A DNA stretch of 64,000 nt from Guptibacillus hwajinpoensis. Lineage in GTDB: Bacteria; Bacillota; Bacilli; Bacillales; Guptibacillaceae. Where the stretch lies: positions 124,001-188,000 of the forward strand of contig NZ_JAIVAE010000007.1 in assembly GCF_020171785.1 (NCBI RefSeq), read 5' to 3'. Positions 27,316-36,400 of the stretch are shown here, piece after piece (the stretch's first letter is position 1; each line of letters begins with the position of its first letter). A program made the translations under genes and the position numbers. The notes beneath the pieces were generated by a model that did not search any database, had not been told where the DNA came from, and saw nothing but the letters and a program-made list of their open reading frames with translations.

Positions 27316-27391
27316 ATGGATTCTTCTTTTTATGATAATAGGCTAATCAGATGAATCATTCACAGGGAATTCATTTTTTTTATCACAAAAA

Positions 27392-27415
27392 GTAATCGAT
27401 TACGTAAACGATTAA
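27392..27415 (+). promoter_or_regulatory. LacI-family operator copies 2 and 3, in tandem
   Basis: A perfect 12-base palindrome GTAATCGATTAC (27392-27403) is followed without a gap by GTAAACGATTAA (27404-27415). They sit 20 bases before the first permease ATG, close to the ribosome binding site. The centre of the first is 88 bases from the centre of operator copy 1, which would allow looping. Confidence 0.75.
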
Positions 27416-27434
27416 TTATAGGTGAGGAGAGATT

Positions 27435-28391
27435 ATGGAGACGAAACTTAGAGCGTTACCTAGAAGAAATGTCCGTAGTGTCCCAAAGGTCAACAGCTCC
27501 TGGAAAAAGGTTTTACATAACTATGAATTGTACTTATTTTTACTTCCTACTCTTATTTACTTCATTGTCTTTCACTACGTTCCGATGTATGGCGTCCTCA
27601 TTGCATTTCAAGATTACATGCCCACATTAGGGGTATCAGGAAGCCCCTGGGTTGGTTTTGAACACTTCGAACGCTTCTTTAATTCCTTTCAGTTCTGGAC
27701 TTTGTTAGAGAATACACTCGAGCTTAGTGTGTTGCAGTTGTTATTTGGATTTCCATTGCCGATCATGATTGCGCTTCTCTTAAATCAGTTACGAAATCAA
27801 CGTTACAAAAAATTTGTACAAACCGTCATTTATGCGCCACACTTTATCTCGGTCGTTGTTCTAGTAGGGATGGTGTACGTGTTTTTCTCACCGAATGGTC
27901 TCATTAACAATTTTCTTATGATCTTTGGCGCCGAACCGGTTCACTTTATGTCACAGGCAGGTTGGTTTAAGCCACTCTATATTTCTTCAGGGTTATGGCA
28001 AGAAACAGGGTGGGCAGCGATCATTTATCTTGCCGCATTAGCTGGTGTTAGTCCAGAAGTTCATGAAGCAGCGATTATGGATGGCGCTAGTAAGTGGCAG
28101 CGAATTCTTCATGTTGATATTCCAGCGATCTTACCTACGGCGATGATTTTATTAGTGCTCTCAGTAGGAAATCTCATGAACATTGGATTCGAGAAAGCGT
28201 ATTTAATGCAAACGCCGTTAAATGTTTCAGCAGGTGAAATTATTCCAACTTATGTGTATAAAGTCGGTTTGCAGGGTGCTCAGTACAGTTTTGCTGCAGC
28301 GGTTGGGTTGTTTAATGCAGTCATTAACTTTATCTTGTTATGGGCAGTAAATCGAGCTGCTAAGAAATTATCTGGTTCAGGCTTATGGTAA
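27435..28391 (+). CDS. Sugar ABC transporter permease, LplB type
   Basis: This is a membrane subunit of a CUT1-type importer, 318 residues with six predicted helices after a basic N terminus. The permease signature EAAIMDGASKWQRILHVDIP is at about 218-237. It resembles the LplB/YteP branch, which works with a long lipoprotein and an LplC-type partner. It is the first gene of the fructan operon, directly behind the operators. AGGAGAG precedes the ATG. The cargo is inferred to be fructo-oligosaccharide from the linked GH32 genes. No ATPase is encoded in the locus. Confidence 0.9.
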   Translation: METKLRALPRRNVRSVPKVNSSWKKVLHNYELYLFLLPTLIYFIVFHYVPMYGVLIAFQDYMPTLGVSGSPWVGFEHFERFFNSFQFWTLLENTLELSVLQLLFGFPLPIMIALLLNQLRNQRYKKFVQTVIYAPHFISVVVLVGMVYVFFSPNGLINNFLMIFGAEPVHFMSQAGWFKPLYISSGLWQETGWAAIIYLAALAGVSPEVHEAAIMDGASKWQRILHVDIPAILPTAMILLVLSVGNLMNIGFEKAYLMQTPLNVSAGEIIPTYVYKVGLQGAQYSFAAAVGLFNAVINFILLWAVNRAAKKLSGSGLW

Positions 28392-28406
28392 GGGGGGGAG
28401 TAAGCA

Positions 28407-29324
28407 ATGACTCAATATGTGATGAATCGATCGAAATTATGGTCTAGGAAATCGAAAGAGGATAAGATATTTGATCTGATAAATCTCCTTTTTCTTACAA
28501 CGCTATCACTCGTTGTGTTATATCCGCTGTATTTTATCATCATTGCTTCAATTAGTAACCCGGATAGCGTCTATAATGGTGACGTTTGGTTTTGGCCACA
28601 GGGGATTACGTTTGAAGGATATGAACGAATTTTCCAGGATAACCGGATTTGGACAGGTTACAAAAATACGGTGTTGTACACCGTCGTTGGAACATTAGTG
28701 AATGTTACGTTAACCCTTATGGCAGCTTATGCGCTCTCAAGAAAAGATTTAGTGGGTAGAAATTTCTTCATGATCCTCTTTGTCTTTACCATGTTTTTCT
28801 CAGGGGGATTAATCCCTACTTATTTAGTCGTTAAAAACCTTGGTATGGTAGATACGATGTGGGCCCTCATTATTCCCAAGGCGGTTGCGGTTTGGAACCT
28901 GATTGTGGCTAGAACATTCTTTCAATCAACGATTCCAGATGAGCTGTTAGAATCAGCAAAAATGGATGGGTGCTCAAATACAAAATTTTTCTTAAAGATC
29001 GTGTTGCCGCTATCGAAACCTATAATTGCTGTCATGGTATTGTTTTATGCCGTTACACACTGGAATTCATTCTTTGATGCTTTGATTTATTTAAATAATG
29101 AAGACAAATATCCGTTACAGCTAATTCTAAGATCAATCCTGATTCAAAATGAAGCTTCTGCCAGCATGGTTGGCGATGTTGAATCGTTTGCTGCTCAGCA
29201 AAGAATTGCTGATTTAATCAAATATGGTGTCATTATTGTTGCCGCGATCCCGCTGCTCGTACTCTATCCTTTCATCCAAAAGTACTTTGTGAAAGGAGCT
29301 TTAATTGGAAGTATAAAAGGATAG
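28407..29324 (+). CDS. Sugar ABC transporter permease, LplC/YtcP type
   Basis: This is the partner permease, 305 residues with six predicted helices. The signature ESAKMDGCSNTKFFLKIVLP is at about 186-205, followed by SKPIIAVMVLFYAVTHWNSFF. AGGGGGGGAG gives a strong ribosome binding site 15 bases after the previous stop codon. Together with the LplB-type subunit it forms the translocation pore of the fructan importer. Confidence 0.9.
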   Translation: MTQYVMNRSKLWSRKSKEDKIFDLINLLFLTTLSLVVLYPLYFIIIASISNPDSVYNGDVWFWPQGITFEGYERIFQDNRIWTGYKNTVLYTVVGTLVNVTLTLMAAYALSRKDLVGRNFFMILFVFTMFFSGGLIPTYLVVKNLGMVDTMWALIIPKAVAVWNLIVARTFFQSTIPDELLESAKMDGCSNTKFFLKIVLPLSKPIIAVMVLFYAVTHWNSFFDALIYLNNEDKYPLQLILRSILIQNEASASMVGDVESFAAQQRIADLIKYGVIIVAAIPLLVLYPFIQKYFVKGALIGSIKG

Positions 29325-29423
29325 CCATTTGTTTTACTTCGTTAATAGGAGGTGGATCGCTAGTCATATTGCAATACCGAAGTAGCTTGCCGTAAATTAA
29401 AACCATTCGGGGGGAATTTAGAG

Positions 29424-31022
29424 ATGGGTAAACGAAAAATTTGGGCTTTTCCGTTCATATGTTTAATGCTCTGTTTCATTCTTGTATTAAGTGCTTGTTC
29501 TTCGAAAGATAGTAGTTCTGATGGGAAGGCAGAATCAGCTGAGTTTAATAAAGAAGGACTTCCAATTGTTGACGATCAAGTTACCCTGGAATTTGTATCA
29601 CCAAAAGCACCACTTGCCCCAAAATACGATGAGATGGAAATTTTCAATACGTTAGAAGAAGAGACGAATGTGAAAATTGAATGGAGTAACATTCCGGATG
29701 ACGGTTATGAAGAAAAGAAGAATTTGATGCTTGCAAGTGGTGACTTGCCTGATGCGTTTTATTCAGCTAAATTCACAGACCTTGACATTGTGAAGTATGG
29801 ACAAAACGGCACGCTAATTCCTCTTGAAGATTTAATTGAAGAGCATGCACCTAACATTCAAAAATTGTTTGAAAAACGGCCTGAACTAAAGAGCATGGTA
29901 ACCGCTCCTGATGGACATATTTATACGCTGCCTCGTGCAGAAGAAGCTGGACTTGGAGCTGTACCAAACTTTATGTCTATTAATAAAACATGGTTAGATG
30001 AGCTCGGCTTAGAAATGCCAACAACGCTTGAGGAGTATCATGATGTGCTTGTGGCCTTCAAAGAAAAAGATCCTAACGGAAATGGCAAGCAAGATGAAGT
30101 TCCGTTAAGTTTCATGTTCAACTTCTGGACTGGAAACTTCGGTGATATGTTTGCGGCATTTAATATGCCAGATAACGTGGATCATCGTATTGTAAGAGAT
30201 GGAGAAGTGATCTATACAGCTGTTCAACCGGAATATAAAGAAGCCATTGACTATTATCATCAGTGGATGGAAGAAGGCTTGATTGATAAAGAATCCTTTA
30301 CTCAAGATGTCTCTCAGTACTTCGCTAAAGGGAAAAATGAAAAATATGGCTCATATATTTGGTGGGAATCGGAAGAAGTAGTTGGACCAGAATTGAAAGA
30401 TGATTATGTTCTCTTACCACCGCTTGAGGGCCCGAATGGAGATAAAGTTGTTGGTCGCTCCAACTACTCAGACTACTCTCGTGGCGAGTTTGCCATCACG
30501 TCGGCAAATGCAAATCCAGAAATTACAATGCGTTGGGTTGATCAGTTATATGAAACAAAGATGTCAGCTCAAATTAACTGGGGACCAATTGGTACCATTT
30601 TTGAAGAAAAAGATGGGAAACTCGTTTTAAAAGAACAGCCTGACGATGTTGTAATGGGAGAATTAAGACAAAAGGTTGCACCAAATGGACCAGTAGCAAT
30701 CTTGAAAGAAGACTTTGAAGAAACAGTTGAAATGGAACCCCGTGCAAAACAGCGTTTGGAAGATTTGAATTCCATCTATGCGCCTTATCTTGAAGATGAG
30801 AATTACCCGCAAATTTTCTTTAGTCCTGATGAACTAGATGAAATTAACCGTCTAGAAGTAGACATTAAAGAATTTACGAATCAGAAGAAAGCTCAGTGGT
30901 TAATGGAAGGCGGCGTAAACGAAGAGTGGGATAGCTACAATAAGCAGCTTGAAGACATGGGCCTAAGTCGCTTAATGGAAATCTACCAGGAAGGTTTGGA
31001 CCGCTTTAAAGAAAATCAATAG
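29424..31022 (+). CDS. Oligosaccharide-binding lipoprotein of the fructan importer
   Basis: This is a 532-residue extracellular receptor of the LipO/LplA-type binding proteins that pair with LplB/LplC permeases. Its lipoprotein signal peptide ends in LSAC, with the lipidated Cys at 25, followed by a Ser/Asp-rich linker. The body shows TLEFVSPKAPLAPKYDEM, the conserved DLPDAFYSAKFTD segment and SRGEFAITSANANPE. GGGGGGAAT precedes the ATG. A strong hairpin follows the stop codon. Cargo is inferred from the linked GH32 enzymes. Confidence 0.9.
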   Translation: MGKRKIWAFPFICLMLCFILVLSACSSKDSSSDGKAESAEFNKEGLPIVDDQVTLEFVSPKAPLAPKYDEMEIFNTLEEETNVKIEWSNIPDDGYEEKKNLMLASGDLPDAFYSAKFTDLDIVKYGQNGTLIPLEDLIEEHAPNIQKLFEKRPELKSMVTAPDGHIYTLPRAEEAGLGAVPNFMSINKTWLDELGLEMPTTLEEYHDVLVAFKEKDPNGNGKQDEVPLSFMFNFWTGNFGDMFAAFNMPDNVDHRIVRDGEVIYTAVQPEYKEAIDYYHQWMEEGLIDKESFTQDVSQYFAKGKNEKYGSYIWWESEEVVGPELKDDYVLLPPLEGPNGDKVVGRSNYSDYSRGEFAITSANANPEITMRWVDQLYETKMSAQINWGPIGTIFEEKDGKLVLKEQPDDVVMGELRQKVAPNGPVAILKEDFEETVEMEPRAKQRLEDLNSIYAPYLEDENYPQIFFSPDELDEINRLEVDIKEFTNQKKAQWLMEGGVNEEWDSYNKQLEDMGLSRLMEIYQEGLDRFKENQ

Positions 31023-31034
31023 TAAATAGGAACA

Positions 31035-31074
31035 GGAAAGAAAGTTAGAACACTCGTGTTCTAACTTTCTTTCC
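31035..31074 (+). terminator. Strong intercistronic hairpin after the binding-protein gene
   Basis: A perfect 18-base-pair stem (31035-31052 with 31057-31074) closes a four-base loop. No T run follows, and the ribosome binding site of the next gene starts only six bases later. It should stabilise upstream mRNA or partly attenuate transcription, lowering expression of the GH32 gene relative to the binding protein. Confidence 0.75.
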
Positions 31075-31092
31075 AAATTGGGAGTGTGATTG

Positions 31093-33312
31093 ATGGCGAA
31101 TATAAAGTTGAAAAAATCATTGGTAGCGCATTGGACATTTTCAGAAGGCAGTGGAAGTATTGTCCATGACGGTTCTAATCAAGATGCCATTCATAATGTG
31201 TTTAATGAGCACCGATCCGCTTTACCTGCCGATGAACCGCAGTGGCGTAGTGGAATAAATGGACACGCCCTCTTATTTGACGGCTATTCAACTTGGATTG
31301 AACGAAAAGAAGGCATTCGTTCAATCGATCAAGCGTTTACCATTGAAGCTTGGTTAGCTCCACGTTCATTTGGTGGAATAGAGGATGAGCGACTGACGGG
31401 TATTGTGAATCAACATAATCGAGAAATGAATGAAGGGTTTATTCTAGGTGTTCATAGGCATGGGAAGTGGGCATTGCAGGTTGGTGTAGAAGGTGACTGG
31501 ATCGAAGTGTGGGCAGAGAATGCTCCGATACCGAAGGCAAAATGGTCGCATCTTGCCGCAAGTTTTAACGGTCAAGAAGGGCAAATCGCATTGTATTTAA
31601 ATGGTGAAAAAGTGGCCGAGAAAACCATAGATAAGAACGTATCCATGTCTGTTAGTCATGAAGCGCTTTTGATTGGTAAAAGTAACGATGCGAAGATGAT
31701 TGAAAATGTGTTTTCGTTAAATATGTTCAGTGGTCTACTTGATGATATTAAAATCTATAACCGAGCATTAAATGAAGAGGAAATATCAAAGAGTTTTACC
31801 GATTACCTGTTACCTTATAAAGGTGAAATCCCGAAACTACTTTATCGAGACATTGCCATCGACAGAAGCGTTTATGATCGTGATCCGCACCGCCCAAAAT
31901 TTCATTTAACACCACCTGGTCATTGGATGAATGAGCCGCATGCGCCTCTTTATTTCAAAGGGAAGTACCATTTGTTTTATCAGCATAATCCACAGGGGCC
32001 TTATTGGGGCAACATTCAGTGGGGACACTGGGTGAGTGATGATCTCGTGCATTGGCGCGATTTACCTCTTGCCATTGAAACTGAGGCAGATGAGTTAGCT
32101 CCGGACGGCATTTGGTCAGGAAATGCCGCTTACGATGAAGATGGATTACCCGTTTTGTTTTTTACAGCTGGAAATTCATCGAAGGTTCCCAATCAGATGA
32201 CAGGATTAGCGAGAAGTACGTATAGAGAAAATCAAGATATCGATTTAAAGAAATGGAAAAAACATCCCGTACCCGTAACGATTCAGCCTAATCATATGGG
32301 TCTGCATCACGACGGATTTCGAGATCCTTTTGTATGGAAAGAAGGGGAAATCTGGTACCAACTCGTCGGTACTGGATTAGAAAGCGTAAGTGGAGCTGCG
32401 ATTCTTTTCACTTCTAATAATTTAGTTGATTGGGAATGTAAAGGGCTTCTCTACGATGATAAAGAGCAGGAGTTTCCTTTCTTAGGAGAAGTGTGGGAAC
32501 TGCCTATTTTACTGCCGCTTGGAAAGGGAAAACATCTATTTATCATTAGTCCTGTTGGAAGAAATGCTGATGTAGAAGTGTTTTATTGGATTGGGACATG
32601 GGATAAACGGCGTTATCGCTTTATACCAGATCAGAAAGAACCGCAGCTCATTGATGTAGGTGATTTTCATTTCACAGGACCAAGTGCTATGAGTGATCCG
32701 AAAACAGGTCGCTTGCTCTTGTTTACAATCGCTCAGGGGAGACGTTCCCTTAAAGATGAATATGAAGCTGGATGGGCACATAATGGCGGTCTTCCTGTTC
32801 AACTTTGGTTACGAGACGATGGAAGATTAGGTGTGAAGCCGATCGAAGAATTAAAAAAGCTCCGTAAGGAAAAACTCGTTTCGTTAGAAAATCTATCCGT
32901 TGAAGAAACCAATCGCATTTTAGCTCATGTGAAAGGGAATATGCTTGAAATCTGTGTTGAATTTCAAGGTGACGTTGCAAGTGAATATGGTGTAAAGGTT
33001 TTAAAGTCTGATTGTGGGAATGTCGAAACACTGCTTTCTTATAACAGTCGAGAAGAGACGTTGAATGTTATAAAGAAAACAAATGATTCAAGCCCTGCTC
33101 AAGCTCAAGGTGGAAAGCTTCTACTATATGGAGAGCAGTTAAAGCTCCATATTTACGTCGACTGTTCGATCGTCGAGTGTTATGCCAATGAGTTAAAAAG
33201 TATAACGACGAGAGTATACCCTGATATCGAAGCATTAGGATTAGAAATATGGGCGAATGATTCGGTAACAGTGAAGTCGATGGAAGTTTGGGAGATGGGT
33301 CCAGCATTTTAA
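31093..33312 (+). CDS. Cytosolic LamG-GH32 fructan hydrolase with Glu at the nucleophile position
   Basis: This 739-residue protein lacks a signal peptide. An N-terminal LamG/concanavalin-like domain (about 7-240) precedes a five-bladed GH32 domain (about 265-560) and a beta-sandwich (to the end). Catalytic motifs are WMNEPH with Glu281 in place of the usual Asp nucleophile, FRDP with Asp411 as transition-state stabiliser, and VWELP with Glu469 as general acid. From memory, fungal endo-inulinases also carry Glu at the first position, so endo-type cleavage is a possibility. It is homologous along its length to the LamG-GH32 part of the secreted protein encoded next. GGGAG at 31080-31084 selects the ATG at 31093 over the TTG three bases earlier. 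Confidence 0.87.
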   Translation: MANIKLKKSLVAHWTFSEGSGSIVHDGSNQDAIHNVFNEHRSALPADEPQWRSGINGHALLFDGYSTWIERKEGIRSIDQAFTIEAWLAPRSFGGIEDERLTGIVNQHNREMNEGFILGVHRHGKWALQVGVEGDWIEVWAENAPIPKAKWSHLAASFNGQEGQIALYLNGEKVAEKTIDKNVSMSVSHEALLIGKSNDAKMIENVFSLNMFSGLLDDIKIYNRALNEEEISKSFTDYLLPYKGEIPKLLYRDIAIDRSVYDRDPHRPKFHLTPPGHWMNEPHAPLYFKGKYHLFYQHNPQGPYWGNIQWGHWVSDDLVHWRDLPLAIETEADELAPDGIWSGNAAYDEDGLPVLFFTAGNSSKVPNQMTGLARSTYRENQDIDLKKWKKHPVPVTIQPNHMGLHHDGFRDPFVWKEGEIWYQLVGTGLESVSGAAILFTSNNLVDWECKGLLYDDKEQEFPFLGEVWELPILLPLGKGKHLFIISPVGRNADVEVFYWIGTWDKRRYRFIPDQKEPQLIDVGDFHFTGPSAMSDPKTGRLLLFTIAQGRRSLKDEYEAGWAHNGGLPVQLWLRDDGRLGVKPIEELKKLRKEKLVSLENLSVEETNRILAHVKGNMLEICVEFQGDVASEYGVKVLKSDCGNVETLLSYNSREETLNVIKKTNDSSPAQAQGGKLLLYGEQLKLHIYVDCSIVECYANELKSITTRVYPDIEALGLEIWANDSVTVKSMEVWEMGPAF

Positions 33313-33405
33313 CACAATCTACCTTGGCGTCACATGGATAAAAGCTGATAACCAAAGTTGCCGGAATGGATATGTCACTTATTTTGAAGGGAGCTTTATA
33401 AACTC

Positions 33406-36400
33406 ATGCTCAATCCCAGTAGGTTCAAATTGGTCTCTCTGACTGTCTTATTCGTCATAAGTAGCTTATTGCCAATGAGTATGTCGAACCCTGTTCATGC
33501 CCAAACGACTATTGCAAACCCAAGCTTCGAAACAGGAGATTTATCTGGTTGGAAGATTGTAAGCGGTAATGCGTTCAATGAGAAAGATGTGACAGAGGAA
33601 ACTAGCTTTTGGGATAAGCAAACGTTTGATCAAAAGAACTTCTGGCATATATGGGGAGGGCGAGGAGACGACACTAAAGTTGGAGTCATGCAGTCTGAAA
33701 CCTTTACTCTTGGAGGAGATGGTCAGATTGATTTTCTTACTGGGGGAGATTCTGATCCGGATCACTTATCGATCTCTCTCGTTAGAGAATCAGATGGAGT
33801 AGAGTTAATGAAGGAAACAGGAACTGGAACAGATACATACTCCAAAAAGAGTTGGGATGCCTCCGCTCATGTAGGTGCAGTCGTCAGAATGAAAGTTGTT
33901 GATTCAATGACAAACGGGCATATCAATATTGATGATGTGAATGTTCCAGCGACACCTTCCTTACATGACCATGTGGAACCTTCCATCTATAATCATGATT
34001 TTGAATATACGGCGTTAACTCCTTATGAAATAAGAGGATGGGAAATTGTGAGCGGAGATGCGTTTGGCCCAGAGAGCCTTGTTCATGAAGAAGAGTGGAG
34101 TGAAGGCGATGAATTTTCACATGAGGGGCGCTACCATTTATGGAGTTTTAACGATGGTGGAGACGATCAAGTAGGCGAATTGCACTCAGAGCCATTTACG
34201 ATCGATCAAAATGGCGGAATCGATTTTCTTATTGGAGGAGGGAATGACGAAGAGAATCTCTATGTTGCTCTCGTAAGAACGTCTGATGGAAAAGAGTTGC
34301 GAAAAGAAACCGGACGAGATACGGAAAAGTACCGGCGTGTTTACTGGGATGTTTCAGAATACATTGGTGAAGAAGTGGTTATTAAAATCGTCGATCATGC
34401 TAAAGGGGCGTTTGGACATATCAACGTTGATGACTTTCGAACGAACAGTTCTCCTTTTGCTGACGGATTAATGGCTCACTGGAGTTTAGATGAAGGTACT
34501 GGTCAGGATACTGTAGAGCAAGTAACAGGTGAAACCAATTTAATTGATTACCATCTTAGTAAGGGAGTCTTTCAGGAAGCACAGGATCCACTGTGGAAGG
34601 ACGGCATTTCAAACGGTTCCTTATTATTTGATGGGTACTCTACCTGGATTAAACAGAGCCCTACGAAACTACCTGCGCCTAAAGAAGCTATAACAGTTGA
34701 AGCGTGGGTCGCGCCAAGAAATTTTGAACATGGAGACGAAGGCCGCTTATCTGCAATCGTGAATCAGCATAACCGGGAGAAGAAAGAAGGATTCATACTC
34801 GGGAATTTTCGCCACGGTACGTGGGGGTTACAGTTTGGTACTGGAGAAGAGTGGCATGAAGTGATGTCAGATACACTACTCCCTTTAAATGAGTGGTCAT
34901 ACGTCGTCGCAACGTACGATAGCACAACTGGAGAAGCAGTTCTCTACCAAAATGGTGAAAAGGTAACATCACGAAAATTTGATGCAGGAGCTGCGATTAA
35001 ACCGAGTGTAAGAGATTTGTTAATTGGAAAGAACAATGATGGCATGTGGTTGTATGGCTTTGATTTAAATATGTTTAGTGGGCTTATGGATGAAGTAAAA
35101 ATCTACAATCAGGCTTTGAGTGCTGGGAATGTGAAAGATTCCTACGAATCTTATGTAAGCGCTTTAAATGGTAATCTGCCAACCGCTGATATAAAAACCG
35201 ATCGCAGTCTTTTAGCGGACGACCAACATCGGCCACAGTTTCATATGTCTCCTCCGAACCATTGGGGAAATGAACCAGGTGGTCCTATTTACTTTAATGG
35301 TCAATATCATGTGTTCTATCAGAGTAATCCTAGAGGTCCATACTGGAATCATATTCGCTGGGGGCATCTAGTAAGTGATGATATGGTTCATTGGAGAGAT
35401 GTTGACGATGCCGTTATCCCTGGGCGATATGATGTGGATCCCGAGGGGGCGTGGGCGGGTGGTGCTGTTGTCGATGATAACGGTGTGCCTGTTATCTTTT
35501 ACACAGCGGGTGATGATCGTGATCAGCCTAATCAGCGCATTAATTTAGCAAGAAGTACGTTTTTGCAGGATGGGGATAACGATCTTAACCGTTGGGAAAA
35601 GAATTCAGAAGTGATTCTAGATCAAGAAGAAGGGCAGGGGATCATGGGTGAATTTCGAGATCCTTACGTTTTTAAAGATGGTGATACCTGGTACATGTTA
35701 GTGACTTCTGGTAAAGAAGGAACTGATGGCAAAGCCGTTGGAGGTACCGCGCTAGTGTATTCTACAAAGGATGAGAGCTTTGAAGATTGGACCTTCGAAG
35801 GAGACTTATTCGTTGGAGATTATGGAACCTATCCAGAAACTGGACGCGTTTGGGAACTGCCGATTTTACTCCCATTAGGAGATAGCGGGAAACATATTTT
35901 CTTAATCAACCCTGCCAAAATGGAAAGAGAGGAGTATCAGTCGAGGTATACGTACTATTGGATTGGAACGTGGAATCCAGATACCGCTAAGTTCACGCCA
36001 GATAATGAAACCCCGCAATTACTCGATGTTGGAGACCATTTTACTGGACCAGCTGGAATGGTAACGCCTGATGGAAGAACTGTTATTCATAGTATTACGC
36101 AGGGCAGGCGTCCAGCAAACGACGATTATGATGCGGGATATGCCCACAATTATGGTTTGCCTACAGAGGTTTTTTATCGAGATGACGGAAAGTTAGGGAT
36201 AAAGCCGATCCAAGAATTGAACGAATTACGAGGCGAAGAGCTTATTAATCTTACTTCTGACACTTCTATGGAAGAAGCGAATCAACTTCTTTCCAACATA
36301 GAAGGAGATATGCTTGAGATCCAGTTAGAATTAGACAATGGATCAGCTAATGAAGCGGGAATTAGCTTAAGACGTTCACCGAATGGGGAAGAAGAAACGA

